Positions 10,550 through 22,649 are shown, counted from the first letter of the stretch. The stretch is DNA of 64,000 nucleotides from Ypsolopha sequella (GCA_934047225.1 OW203986.1:11907221-11971220), one strand, 5' to 3'. Made by a program: numbers and translations. Notes: generated from the letters alone by a model not told the origin.

Positions 10550-11950
10550 ATAAATTTAATCAAATTCAAATGGTTTATTTTGTAAAGTAGGTAAACATTA
10601 TACACTTTTTAAAAGTCAAATTTAATCTAATAAAAATTTATTTTATATAGTAATAATAAACGTACTTACACTAAATGTTTATTTAATTCATACAGAAATA
10701 TATATACGATTCAAGTAATAGGTAAAATTTATAATGATACAAGGTGAAATTAAATCAACAGCCCGAACCCAAACCGGAGACCCGGCCAGCGACCAGGAAG
10801 AGGCCGACCAAATCCCACCTTTAATATATATACAACATACTAATAGGTTACATATATAAATGCATGCCTACCCCCACCCATTCGATTAGTCTTGTTATGA
10901 AGAAGGGCAAGAAACTTTGCAAGATCATGTCTTTTTTTGCATATTTCCTTTTTTTGACATGTCTGCTACATTCTTAAACTTAAACTAGACTATTTACTTA
11001 TACCTTCTTTAAGTTAAGGGATAAGAAAATACAAGACAGCAGGAATTTACGATTACCATCATCCAAGTATTCACTTATTTTATAATATGCCTTTTTTAGT
11101 TATCTTTGCTTAATATATAGTTTAAACTTATTCTATGACAAAGTTAGGATCTCCTTTGGAAGTTTATTGTAAAATCCTATGCCAGGTCCATCAAAAGAGG
11201 TACTCACTTTGACAAGTCTGATTTTTGGAAAAGCCAGTTTATGTTTATTTCTGGTTTCTTTACAGTGTTGTTCGCCAATTCTCGGGAAAGAATCAATTTT
11301 TTTTCTGACATATCTAAGAATTTGGTAAATAAATTCACAAGAAACAGTTAACATATGAATTTCTTTGAATTTTTCTCTTATTGAATCCCGGTGCTTCATA
11401 TTATAAATTGCCCAAATTGTTCTCTTTTGCAAAACAAAGACTGTGTCTATATCCCTGGCTCTACCCTACAACAGAAAACCGTATGACATAATACTGTGAA
11501 AGTAACTAAAATAGACTAATCTAGCAGTATCTACATCAGTAATTTGCCTAATAATTCGTCTAACAGCGTATGCGGCTGAATTAAGCCTACCACAGAGGGC
11601 TTCTATATGAGGACCTCACTGAAGACGAAAATCTATTGTAATGCCTAAAAACTTAATTTCCTTAACTTATTCGAGTTTGGACCCCTCAAAAGCAAATTAA
11701 CATCTTTTTGAATAATCCTTTTGAGTAACGTAAATTTTATAAATTTTGTCCTTTTTGCATTTAAAATGTTTCATGATTAACGCAATCGAAAGCTTTTGAG
11801 AGGTCACAAAAGACACCGAACGCAACGTGCTTTTCTCCCCAAGCATCAAATATGTGCTTTACTTAAGTAACTCTTGCATCTGTGATTCACCTCCTTCTAG
11901 TAAATCCGTATTTTTCACAGTAGGTCACAGTTCACAGTTCGATAATCTAA
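10550..11950 (-). pseudogene. Jockey-type LINE, 3' fragment with 3' UTR
   Basis: The open part, 11133-11432, encodes the extreme C-terminus of an ORF2 (RTIWAIYNMKHRDSIREKFK, then RNKHKLAFPKIRLVKVSTSF and IGFYNKLPKEI), typical of the tail after the reverse transcriptase. 11433-11950 continues upstream in the same orientation but with stops and shifts. 10550-11132 is 3' UTR and is shared with the second copy at 49712-50480 ('CATTCGATTAGTCTTG', 'AAGAAGGGCAAGAAAC', 'AGATCATGTCTTTTTTT'). Both copies end with TTCAAA-type tails. Confidence 0.75.
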
Positions 11951-12029
11951 GTTACACGTTTTATTGTAGCGAATAACTTAAATATAATTTTTGACTTACT
12001 TACTTTCAATATTTTTTTGAAAAATTTCT

Positions 12030-12112
12030 TTGGGCCAGGGTTCAAACCTGCAACATCTTGCTTACAAGGTAAGCACTCTACCAACTGCGCGACCAAGGTT
12101 CTCACCTTGGTC
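12030..12112 (-). repeat. tRNA-like SINE head (degenerate)
   Basis: Read on the - strand, GCGCAGTTGGTAGAGTGC resembles a D-arm/A box, TTGTAA sits where an anticodon loop would be, and GCAGGTTTGAACCCTGGC is a T-arm/B box. The acceptor ends do not pair well, so this is a SINE or tRNA relic and not a functional tRNA. Confidence 0.5.
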
Positions 12113-12404
12113 GTTTAAATTCTCAAACGCAGAGGTATAGTATGCGTGCGACACAGCGGGAGTGCGGGCGAGTACTTACTTGTCAGTATGAAATCGCCTA
12201 CAATCCAGTCGCGTAATATAGGTTTGTGTTCGTTTTACCTGACCACTGGTAATAATCACATATTCACATACTAATCGATCAATGCAGGAGCGTTATACGA
12301 TCGATAGTCACCATCACTACAGTAACATGTAGTATCGAGTAAAATTGTTAATTCCTTTGGGAATTTAAAAGATTTTTTTTAATTCTCGTTCAGCCAACGC
12401 TCAG

Positions 12405-12637
12405 GTAGATACAATTTTAAATAGAAAAGACAAATATTTATGTGAAAAATTTACTCGGGTCAGGATTTAAACCTGCGTTCTCTTGCTCACAAGGTCTACC
12501 ATTTAATTTACTGAGCTCTACAACTTGCCCTGTAAGCAAGTGGTCGCAGGTTCGAATCTTGGCCCAAGAAAATTTTTCATAAAAATATTTGTCTTTTCTA
12601 TTTAAAATTGTATTTGCCTGAGCATTGGCTAAACACA
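12405..12637. mobile_element. Fold-back element made of two opposed tRNA-like SINE ends
   Basis: The ends are inverted copies (TTTTAAATAGAAAAGACAAA / TTTGTCTTTTCTATTTAAAA). Just inside each lies a tRNA-like T-arm: 'GGATTTAAACCTGCG' on one strand and 'CGCAGGTTCGAATCTTGGCC' on the other. The two halves therefore read as head-to-head copies of the sequence at 12030-12112. No protein-coding content. Confidence 0.6.
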
Positions 12638-12680
12638 AAGAAAGTGAATACTTTGAATAGCATATTTAGGGTAATGTACC

Positions 12681-13173
12681 TATAAGGTACAAAAGGAACC
12701 TTTATGGTGAGACTCCGTTGTCCGTCCGTCCGTATGTGACAGCCTCATAACTTTAGCACCGTTAAAGATAAAGAAATGAAATTCGACACAAAAATAGCAA
12801 TAATTTGCCCACATACCACAGTGAAAAAAAAAAATTCAAAATCTGAAATTGTTCTAAATATTTCTGAAACAAAACTGAGAAAAATAAAAAATATTGCCCT
12901 AAAAATACAATATGGATATCAAACTGTAGATATTAAAAAGTTGATTGCAAAAATATATACTTTTACTATATTTACTGACACTGATTTCGAGATTATTAAA
13001 AAAAACACAAAAATATGTATGTGCCCCCCCTTATCTCCGAAACTGGTAGAACGAAAAATATGAAAAAAATTACAATTATAGATCATAATTGGGCAATTAA
13101 AGGAAAATTATAGCAATTAAAAAAAATTGACCACAAACGAAAACTTAAAAAAAAAATAAGTACAATAAATAAT
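12681..13173. repeat. GGCCGG-family repeat, copy 2, first half (interrupted by LINE)
   Basis: Starts GTACAAAAGGAACCTTTATG ... GACTCCGTTGTCCGTCCGTC and follows the complete copy at 36130-36950 block by block up to 'AATAAATAATATA'. The second half resumes at 17466 with TATAAAAATACAATATGGG. The LINE between is therefore an insertion. Confidence 0.75.
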
Positions 13174-13732
13174 ATAATAATAATAATAATCTTTATTGAT
13201 AATTACACACAGAGATAAAACAATGACACACAAGAAAATACAACAAAAATATAAAATGTTGCTTATTGCTAAATACAGTGCTTGTCTTATCTAAATTACG
13301 CTTGACTGGCGGTCCTCACAACTAAGCCGAGCTTGTCTCGGGAGGGCCTTTGTTAGTGTACACACATGTTAATTTGTACAGAATTACGTCGATGGATTGG
13401 TTATTTGTTGTTTAGTGCGCTTTTGGGATGTTACTATTACACTTCATCAGTTTATTAACAAATAAGAAGTTATATTTATGAAAATACGAGTATGTACACA
13501 CACTGAGATATTATATAAAAAAAAAGTGTACAAATTATAAATCTAAGATTGCTTATTGCATGCTAAACTACAAACTTTAAAAGAAAATAAAATATATAAT
13601 ATATAATATAAAAATATACATCAGGTAAAAAAAAAAAAAATACATAAAATACATAACGTAAAATAGTGACAATATACATAATTCGATAAAGTTACATACT
13701 ACGTTGGTATATGGAGTAAATTTTCAGTATTA

Positions 13733-16711
13733 TCATAATTTAACGAAAGAAGATACTTTGTTACAATTTTTTTTAACATGAAAGCGAGTCAACCCAGAAA
13801 ATTTAAAAAGAGTATTAATTTGATTGTACAAATAAGGAAAGATGAAATGGGGGAAACGTTGTGCAAATTTGGTTTTACATGTCCGTGTCGGGATTCTTGG
13901 CTCACGTCTCGAAGGTGCCAAATTCTGGTAAAGGGACAGTGTTTTATGCGCTGTAAGAACAGCTTTAAGTATAAAGAGTTGTCTTACGCGAAGGACGTCA
14001 CTTACTTCATATAGCTTGTTGGTAGAATATTGGAAAGGTTTTTTAAACATTACCTTAAGGACCGATCGCTGTGCCCTTTCGACCTCAATTAGGTAAGTTT
14101 TGGCAGCGCTTCCCCAGACTGCGATGCAATAGTTAAGTAAAGATTGACTAAGAGCCCGGTAAACATTAATTAGGAGTGGTTTGGAAACTGAATTTCTTAA
14201 AAGTTTCATAATATAGGCTGTTTTACGTACACGGCTAGTGAGTGCGGATATATGAGGAGAGAAAGACAGATTGTCGTCTAAGAGTAGTCCCAAGTATTTA
14301 ATGTTTGCTACCTTTTCAATTGATGGACAGGTGCAAGCTTCATCATTGCAGCATCCGTAGTGAACTATGATCGGCGAAGACAACGGTGGCCGAGTTGCTT
14401 TGGTAATATGAAAGTTGAGATACTTGGACTTTGCCACATTGAGGGTAAGCAAATTGTTGTCAAGCCAGTTGGCAACAGTCGCAAGGCCGGACCTGGCCAG
14501 AGAGAACGCATCATCCCACGTGGCCCCATAAAACAGGAGAGCGGTATCATCTGCATAACAAATGGTGTCGGAGTTTGTGAAAGAGAGGTTCAGCAAGCCA
14601 TTTATGTATATGGTGAACAATGTAGGACCTAAAATGCTACCTTGTGGGACTCCAAATTTGATAGCAAGTGGTTCACTACTATGAGAATCAATTTTTACAC
14701 ACTGTCTCCGTCCTGAGAGGTAACTTTTAAACCAGTCGAGGGATATTCCTCTCACCCCAATGGCTTCAAGTTTTTTTAGCATGATAGGAACGGAGACAGT
14801 GTCAAACGCCTTTGCTAGGTCCAAAAATACACCGATACATTTGTTACCACTATCTAGTTGCGAGGAAACGAGGTTGACTAGGAGTGTTGCAGCGTCCTCT
14901 GTTGACTTGTTATGCCGAAAGCCGAATTGTTTGTCCGATAGCAGTCCGTGGGTTTCTAAGTACTTGACCAGACGCGTGTTAACCAGTCGCTCCAAAAGCT
15001 TAGAAAATACACAAAGTAGAGAAATGGGTCTATAATTACCTGGTACATTTTTAGGTCCACCTTTATGTATAGGCGTAACGAATGATAATTTCCAGGACTC
15101 TGGAAAGACACCTGATGAAAAACTTAAGTTAAAGATGTGTGTAAGTGGATCAACGAGAACATGAATAAGATACTTGATAAAAGAGTTTTTGATGCCATCA
15201 GGACCTGGTGCGCACTCGTTTTTGAGTAGTTTGATATTATTTCCTACCTCCAAGTGGTCTGTAGGGTAAAGAAAAAACGAGTGCACACAGTCCGAGGTAA
15301 TACCTATTCTTGACGCTAATTCCTCTTCTGAAACACCGAGCCTGTTCAAAATGTTAGAAGCTAGTTCATTACCAACATTCGAAAAGAATTTATTAGCATC
15401 ATTTAATCCTCGAAGAGTGTCCGTCGATGAGTATAACAATTCTTCGGCTGAGTTAAGTTTGGGTGACGTGTGGGTTATACTTCGGATACTTTGCCAAAGT
15501 TTTTTTGGGTTATTCATGTTGCTGTCAAGTAAATTGTTCTCGTATGCTATTTTTAGCCTGTGTAATAGATCATTGCAGAAATTACGCACTTACGCATTAT
15601 TTTTAGCACTGCATCGTTGGGTTTTTTTACGAGATTCGGAATGGAGTTTGTCTCTCTGTTTCATGCAACGAATCAATCCCGGAGTAATCCAAGGCTTGAT
15701 AGCATACTTGGATCGACTCAAGCGAACATAAGAGCTGTTTTTAGAAATGACAGGGTTGATTATTGACTCTAGAGCGACAACAGCTGAAGAAACATCCATC
15801 TGTTCAGTAAGCAGAGACCAGTCAGATTTTTCAAGTTCATTGGCAACACTTAAAAAATCGATTTTCAACTTTACACGGTCATGTCTTTTAGGTAAAGCTG
15901 AGTTTAGTCCTAAACCTGTCATTGCAATATCATGATCCGTCAGTGAAGTTTCACAGACTATAGATTTAATTTTTGATTTGGATCTGACAAATATATGATC
16001 AAGACAAGTGTTGATACGCGTTGGCTTAGTAATGGTTGGAACAAGACCGTATTCAGACATCATACACAAGTACTCGGCACTATTTCGATCGGAGCTATCA
16101 GGCATAATATTAATGTTTAAATCCCCGGCAAGAATAATAAAAGAATGAGTACCGAGGGAATCAAGTAGAGAATCTAATGATTGAAGGAAGATTGCAGCAT
16201 TATTAAAGGAGGGGGATCTATATACACCTATTATAGTTGGACCATTATGTACGTCCACGACTATGCAGTCAGCTTCATTGACTTGTGGTTCGTAAGCGGT
16301 CGCTGACCAATTATCCCTGACATACACCACCACACCACTATTTTGGTTAATATGAGATCGGGACTGAAATACGTTATATCCAGTTATTTGAGCTACAATT
16401 GAATTTTCGTTTAACCTACATTCAGTAAGGACAATGAAATCGAAGGACAAGTCTAAGCGGGTGAGCATCACTGTAAAATCATCAATGTTTTTTTGCATGC
16501 TTCTCAGGTTAAAGGTTACTATTTTGATATTGAATTCGGGTGTTAAAATATCTTTGCAGCTTTCAAGTTTTATGAGCTTGTGGCAGTCAACGACTTGGTA
16601 GCGATCGATTTCGTCTGCGATATCAAAGAAGAGAAGTTTTAACAATGAAAAAGTGAGGAAAATTGGATATGACCACCAATGTCGACAACATATTATTTTT
16701 GGTTGCTGCAT
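13733..16711 (-). pseudogene. LINE ORF2: APE endonuclease plus reverse transcriptase, one in-frame stop
   Basis: Residues from 16711 to 15593 form an APE endonuclease: IKIVTFNLRSMQ, VLTECRLN, ILAGDLNINI, PTRINTCLDHIF and LTDHD carry the expected catalytic asparagine, glutamate, GDxN and SDH-like positions. A TAA at 15590-15592 interrupts the frame (N-N-A-stop-V-R-N-F). The same frame then continues for 618 codons through KNECAPGPDGI, GNYRPISLL, IGVFLDLAKAFDTVSVP (motif A), FGVPQGSILGPTLFTIYIN (motif B), ICYADDTALLF (motif C), a CNDEACTC cysteine cluster and the C-terminal tail. A single substitution separates this copy from an open ORF2. There is no host function. It groups by sequence with the copy at 7990-9462. 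Confidence 0.92.
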
Positions 16712-16917
16712 AATACAGATTAACGGAGAGTGTAAAATGATAGTTTGAAGAATGTCTTGAAATACCGGTTGATATCAAATGGCAATTGTTTGATATAATA
16801 TACATAATAGGATATGGGTTAATAAGATATACATCAAAGCAAATTAAAATTAAAACATGCAGATAAAATCTAACAATGACATTCTCAGACAAGTTAAAAA
16901 TCAAGAGACTACTTATT

Positions 16918-17465
16918 TTAGATTTGGCTAGTGTGGTTTTCGGGAGTAGGGTCTGCTGAGCCGAGGATTCGATCAAGATCGTCCGCTGATCGAATGGTAA
17001 TTGCTGGTCTTTGGTCGGCTTTTCTAATGAGTATTGTACCATTTCGGACCCAGCAAAACCTAAAACCAGCGCTTCTCGATCGGACTCTGGCATCACGAAA
17101 TAAATGGCGGTTACGTTTAGTCAGACGCTCGTTAAGGTAAACCTTATTTATAGGTCCGTTTGCAATTCCTTCGGACGTGAGGTTTTTCCTTACTTTAGCC
17201 GATTTCAAAAGATCCTCACGCTTCTTACGGCGCAGCAACCTAACTACAACTGGTCTTGATAGATTGCTTATCAAGTCTGATGTCTTAGCTCCTTGGTGAT
17301 TTCGCGGGCCTACTCGTGCAGCCCAATCAATATCGGTGTCTTCCAAAGCCACCCCAATCTTCTTAGCAGCCTGAAGAATAATGTGTTCTAAATTTTCGTT
17401 CTCTGTTTCAGGGATTCCGGTTATTTCGATTTCGTTTCGGATAGCAGCTTGTTCAATGTTCAAAA
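16918..17465 (-). pseudogene. LINE ORF1, 5'-truncated, FP25K/L1-type RNA-binding C-terminus
   Basis: The visible protein contains IEITGIPETENENLEHIILQ, AAKKIGVALEDTDID, a basic RRKKREDLLKSAKVRKNL, then VYLNERLTKRNRHLFRDARV and FCWVRNGTILIRK. This order (RRM-like strand, helix, 'N-E-x-L-T' and 'F-x-W-x-x-N-G-x-I-x-x-R') is what the ORF1 proteins of insect LINEs and the baculovirus FP25K C-terminal domain share. Its role would be packaging of the element RNA. The N-terminal part is lost at the insertion edge near 17465. The frame stays open outward only by chance in the flanking repeat. Confidence 0.75.
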
Positions 17466-17790
17466 ACAATGTTTTATAAAAATACAATATGGGTATCAAA
17501 TAGTAGGTATTAAAAAGTTAATTTTAAAAATATATAGTTAAGCTATGTTTAATTGCATCTATTTTAAGAAATCGTTGAAAAACCATAAAAAATGTATATG
17601 TCCTCTTATCTCCAAAACTGGTGGGAAAAAAAATTTGAAAAAAATCATGTTTATAATATGTATTTACGTTAAGATAACATGAAAAATAAAGCGTTTGAGA
17701 AATTCACAAAAAAAAATTACAAAATTAAATTTATCATCTACAATACGAAACCCTAGGTATGCGAGTCTGACTCGCATTTGGCCGGTTTTT
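17466..17790. repeat. GGCCGG-family repeat, copy 2, second half
   Basis: Resumes with TATAAAAATACAATATGGG, then 'TTATCTCCAAAACTGGTGGG' and 'CCCTAGGTATGCGAGTCTGA', ending in CATTTGGCCGGTTTTTT. Together with 12681-13173 it restores one repeat copy once the LINE is removed. Confidence 0.75.
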
Positions 17791-18324
17791 TTATTTTGAC
17801 ATTTCACAAATTCTAACGTATCATAGTGCGCACTGCGCACTACAGCGTTACATGCAAACATGCATGTGTGAGTACATTTTACTATTGTATGTATTACTAT
17901 GTAACGCTGCCAGATCGTGCGGCTAGCTGATGACTACGACGTTGCCGCTCCGAATGTTTACTGCATCTTCGCAACTTACTAAATATGAGCATTTGAACGA
18001 GTGTTGCCATTTTACCAGGTGTTCCATAGTTCCGGTATGCAATACGGAAATTTTATCTGTTGAGGTCTATGCATTCTCAAGTTTTTGTCTATCCTGACAA
18101 TAAACACGAAATAAAAAAATAGGTACCTATGTCTTGTATTCACAATACTTGTATATTTGTTGTGTGAGCCTGGTGCCTTTGACCTATTGTGTTATTGTGC
18201 CAGAAACAATCAAGACAGTGAAACTGCTGCCAAGGAAAAAAAAATATCTCTATAATTATCCGAGATGGAGTTTTCAAAATGATTAAAAAGCAGATCTATT
18301 TCTATCAGGTTTGTAAAATTAATG
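17791..18324. other. Noncoding, no recognised element
   Basis: Moderate GC at 17815-17990 (TGCGCACTGCGCACTACA contains a short palindrome), otherwise AT-rich. No reading frame with protein character. Confidence 0.5.
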
Positions 18325-18600
18325 TTCAATCAATCAATTAATACAGCCGTAACAGTCAACGGCAGGAGTTGGGGTGTCAAGGTTTGGGAGGGGGGGAGAG
18401 GGTTGGAAGGGATCCCCTGGTACCGCTCCCCCCACAAGAAGATCCTTAGTTTTTTGGGGTCCCGTACCCAAAGGGCCAAATGTAGCCCTTTTAATTTCAC
18501 TCTGCTTGCTGTCTGTCCGTCCATTCATAAGTTACGTGGGTCTCTAGCTCTTAGATGGAATGAGTTACAGAGCTGAAATTTGGACATTTTACGATGAATG
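18325..18600. repeat. Lepidopteran repeat with GTCCCGTACCCAAAGGG block
   Basis: GGGGTCCCGTACCCAAAGGG, then CTGTCTGTCCGTCCATTCAT and a 'GAGTTACAGAGCTGAAATTT' block. This layout is a common lepidopteran interspersed repeat. Several overlapping reading frames here are compositional artefacts. Confidence 0.55.
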
Positions 18601-20035
18601 TTGACCCAAAACTAAATATGTTTTTATTTATTAACAAGAAATTTATATAACATAAATGATACAACATTATAAATCACACAAAAAATTGCCTTAATTAAAT
18701 AAATATTTAAAAAAATATTTGAAATTTAATAAATAAGTTTATTTTTAAACCGAATATTAAATCAAAAATAGATTTTTTGTATTTTTCAGGCAAAATGGCC
18801 GATTTTTTCTTACACTGGCTTAGGGTGTCGATGTCTCAAACTCATTAAGGGTCCGAGTTCGGAAATTGGGCTAAAACAGGGTTTGGAATCATCACTTTAG
18901 ATGACAAAACATATTTCAAAATCATAATAAAACATAAAAAAACATTATAAAAAATACAGTTTTCAGACACGATTTATAGTTTTTCCACATGATGCAAATG
19001 TTGCAAAAAATTCAAAATAACTGAAGTTTTCCATGCGTGGCTGCGGACTACAGCAAGGTAGGCAGTTACAAAATAAAAGAGTTCGCAGGACTTATTTCCA
19101 CGGAGCGCTGACCCTTAAGTAGAGTACAAACAATTTCAAAAATTAAGAAATAGGGAGCCGTCGAAGTGGTTAGTTTTAGACCATTTTTGTTATTGAAATA
19201 GCTTGTTAGGAATTTGAAATATCTGTATATTATGTATCATATACCAAACTGTTTTAAACAACAAATACTAAACCACTGATCTGTTATAGAGTTTGTAAGC
19301 TGTGACCAAATCAATTAATCATCCCATGTACGGAACCGTAATAGAGCGAAGCCCGACTTGCACTTTTCCGGCTATTCTATTAAATTTTAAACAAATTCTC
19401 CTTGATGAATGACAAATGTGGAAAAAGCGACAAAAGTATGTCAGGATCGTGGCTTGTAAAATATCTTTGTAAAATGTCTACAAAATAATACAAATCAAAA
19501 CACGAAAATAATTAATTATTTGTAGGTGTTCGAACCTAGAACTAGATTATACCATGGTCTGCAATGTTAGATCACGTCACAATCAAACGCGCAACACGAT
19601 TTTCTATCGATGTGACCGAAGTTTATTATTACTACTTAATTACTATAGTGACAATTTACATGACTGTGTAAGATTTCTTGTAAAGAATATACAGAGATCG
19701 AATAGAATAAAAGTTGGCAATTCTTTGCCACTAGACTGATCTCGATGACCGCAGGCGCTGGGACTGGTGTATAAGTTATTCACTCCAGACGAGTGTTAGC
19801 TCGGCGATTGCATTGAGACATAGTGATTATCAATTTTATATTTTGTGATTATCAAACAAGTTGCACAATGTCAGGAAGACTTACTTTCTTAAATATTTTT
19901 TGTTTACTGTGCGAAAATAAATTAATAAATCTAAGCAATAAGTTTAATTTAAAACAAGTAGTTTGCTTTCATACATACTAACTTTTACGTTGTTATTATT
20001 TTTTGTATGTTCATTGTGTAAAATCTATGATTACC
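18601..20035. other. AT-rich noncoding stretch
   Basis: No gene. 19330-19380 has a decayed 'ACGGAACCG ... GACTTGCACTTTTCCGGC' relic of the TTCCGT/GGCC repeats. 19795-19870 has repeated ATTATCAA/GTGATTATCAA words. I see nothing else to name. Confidence 0.4.
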
Positions 20036-20466
20036 AATCGAGGACGGAAAAATCACACACCTTCGTCTTGTAAATGCGTCCAGACGAGGACCTGAATACA
20101 CTTTGTCAGGAAAAGCTACCCATCCGAGCTCCATGAGTGTAAATTAACACACAAGTCCCCATAAAGTACCAGCAACATGACTATAGTGTTAAAGGTAGTG
20201 TGTGAAAATCGATAGTGGCGCCGCCTGGTGGTCACACACTGTCGGTGTGTGAACATGAATGATCGTGACCAAACCGAGGTTTTCCTCAGATTTCCTTATT
20301 AAACATATCAAAAGGATCATAATCGCGTGTAGAATACGGTACTGTAATTAAGTCTACCCGGGGACCCATGAAAAAGTCCTCGGTTGGAAAACGTCCTCGA
20401 AAGTTCCTTGTGTATTCAGGTGCACGTCCTCGAAAAGTACTTAAAACAAACACCCTCACCCTCTCA

Positions 20467-20510
<44 letters not shown>
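20036..20510. repeat. GAGGAC/GTCCTC-rich block ending in a CA microsatellite
   Basis: ATCGAGGACGG, GACGAGGACCT and then, on the opposite strand, three GTCCTCG words (20375-20430) are mixed with ACACAC/GTGTGTGA words. 20466-20510 is a pure (CA)n tract. It echoes 9600-10140. Noncoding. Confidence 0.6.
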
Positions 20511-20511
<1 letters not shown>

Positions 20512-20930
20512 TCACACCCTCTCTCATACAATCTTTTTAAATAATTTGCATGCTAATTTTAATTTTATTTTTAAATTTCGTTTTTAAAATTGTTCTTTTA
20601 CTATTTTTTGTTAAATTAAACCATATATATGTTTTCTTTTTGTTCTTTTGTTACAATTCAAACACCATGTAATACGCAAATTTTGTAATTTTTGTACACC
20701 TATAGGAAGGCGTTGGTGACTGTATTACAATTTTATATTACCACAGTTGCCAACGGCACATTTTTATGTTATATTTTTATCACAAGCAATCATTTGCTTA
20801 CTTAACTTACAACTTGGTTTTTGTTTTTGTTATCCAAAATTATTGTACCAAATAAAATTATTATTATATTACTTAAATCGTTACGATAATGTACTACTTA
20901 ATTACCTGCAATCCAAATAAATAAATAAAT
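20511..20930 (+). repeat. Probable LINE 3' end (UTR only)
   Basis: AT-rich text ending AAATAAAATTATTATTATAT, a tail type used by the LINEs in this window. No coding part is recognisable, so the assignment rests on the tail alone. Confidence 0.35.
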
Positions 20931-20974
20931 GAAATGAAAAAAGTAGGAATTTAATTCAATTCATAGGAATTCGG

Positions 20975-21125
20975 GTTTATAGGGTTCCGGAACCGCGCTC
21001 GCCAACCCGCCTGCCCAGCGTGTGTGAGTATGGGCAATTCTTCCAGGATGACCGCCGGGAATGGCAAAGTCATGGAAAGGCTTATGTCCAACAGTGGATG
21101 AACTAGGCTGATGGATGGATGGATT
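20975..21125 (+). repeat. RTE/SINE 3' end with GATG tail
   Basis: GGCTTATGTCCAACAGTGGA, GAACTAGGCTGATGGATGGA: the widespread lepidopteran 3' end found on RTE LINEs and their SINE partners, with the short GATG repeat tail. No coding sequence is attached. Confidence 0.65.
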
Positions 21126-21239
21126 TAGGCCGAACAGCCCAAAAGACAAAACAGAACGCCGATCAAAAATAAAATAAAGAACAGATAAATCAGCTTGGCA
21201 TTTTATAAATTTCCCAGGAATTGTATACAATTTCTAAAT

Positions 21240-22300
21240 TATATAAATTTACGGGTAATAATACCATAATTTCCGTAATTTTCACTACCAAAATAAATAA
21301 CATTTTAAGAATCCGACTCCACACCTACAAACTTTTTTAAGGATTTTTCCAACTTTAGGTATATGTCGATCCGATTATCCTATCCCTGGCGATAACATAT
21401 CATCGCAACGTCTCTGTGACAGTTAGGTACAGAGAAAAATGACTTTTTATGATATCATAATGGACTGCATAATTGGCCAAATGTTTGGGTTAGATAAGAG
21501 TAATAACTGATATCGAAATAAACAAAGGTCGTTTCCTTAGGAGCAACGGTTATTACTCTCCAAAACAGATGGACCGAAAAATATTAAAACAATTACAATT
21601 TCGGGAAAAAAAACGGGAACACAAAAGATACATTTTTAAAAAAGTACCTTTCGAAGAAACAATATCTTTATCAAATTGTATGTATTAGAAAGCTAATTAT
21701 AAAAATACATAGTTAAGCTATATTTACTTGCACCGATTTCGAGAAATATTAAAAAAAAACACATAACATGTAGTTAGCAAATAAAGCACAATAAAGCATC
21801 AGCAACGGTTCCCCAAATTTATTCACATGTAAACCAAATGAAATTTTCTATTTTAGGTGAGGCATCGAGTTTTCAACGTATCACTCCAAGCGGAGGGACC
21901 GATTCGGGTAGAAAGACAAAAATACTGCTTTTTTATTTATATAAAAAAAACTAAAATGACTAGAAAAATTTCCAATTACTAAAATGTAGGTATTGTTAAA
22001 ACCCATGTATTAAAATATGTTTGGGGTCTGTACATGATAAATATTTGTCAAACTACGAAAAAGCGTGTGTTCGAAGACCTCATTTTAAAAATTATTTCTA
22101 TCGAGTGAAAGATTTTTAATCGCGTTTCTGTATTTCAGAAATCTAGAAAAAGGTTCCGGAGGAAAATGTTAAACAAGGAAAATGTTATACTTATTTATCA
22201 AACTAGGTAGCTTCTCACTGAACGTAGTAAAATGACTCCAAAAAGTTCCATTTCTTCGCGGCGTCGCTTTCATACTTTACGATCTGCCCAATTTTAGGAA
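21240..22300. repeat. Patchwork of three repeat relics
   Basis: 21285-21390 is the inverted copy of 7865-7985. 21555-21790 carries GGCCGG-family text (CAGATGGACCGAAAAATAT, CGATTTCGAGAAATATTAAA). 21840-22200 carries family X text (TTTCTATCGAGTGAAAG, AAATCTAGAAAAAGGTTCCG). No gene; this precedes the promoter of P450 gene B. Confidence 0.5.
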
Positions 22301-22649
22301 TTGTACACGATACATACACATATAGATATTAATATACAAGGGGCATAGCCCACACCTCCCGTCCTCCGAAAAAACACAATTTCCCGATGGTGTTTGTGAA
22401 GAGTTTTTTTATTATTATCACTTTTCTAGAGAGCATTTGAGAAATGATAGTGAGTTTTGTTGTTGGAATTTAGGGGGCTTAATCAAATCCTAAATACGTG
22501 CCTGTGGTTGTCTACCTTAACATTTGTCTCCAACGTGACCGATAACTTGCCCTCATTTTAGTATCAGCATTGGTACTACATAGACAGTTTTACATTTTAA
22601 TTTACTTTTTTGTTTTGCCCGATTGTGGCATTCATAATTAGCCTCAGTT

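Larger units (their letters stand above)
13174..17465 (-). mobile_element. Nearly complete APE-type LINE (CR1/Jockey group), nested in a repeat
   Basis: On the - strand the element reads ORF1 (ending 16918), ORF2 (16711 to 13733) and a 3' UTR of about 550 bases ending in an ATT-repeat tail (CAATAAAGATTATTATTATT). ORF1 lacks its 5' part, so the copy is slightly truncated. The flanks are the two halves of one GGCCGG-family repeat. Apart from one in-frame stop in ORF2 the coding part is open, so it inserted recently. Confidence 0.85.

Noticed and set aside
12030..12112. tRNA-Thr(TGT)-like sequence
   Set aside because: Acceptor stem does not close and the anticodon stem has a mismatch. It is repeated in SINE context, so it is not called as a tRNA gene.
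18322..18576. Several overlapping 64-84 codon frames on both strands
   Set aside because: They lie in a GC-rich interspersed repeat and show no domain or start context.
20286..20587. Two overlapping frames with runs of CVCVC or HTHTH
   Set aside because: Translation of a (CA)n microsatellite.
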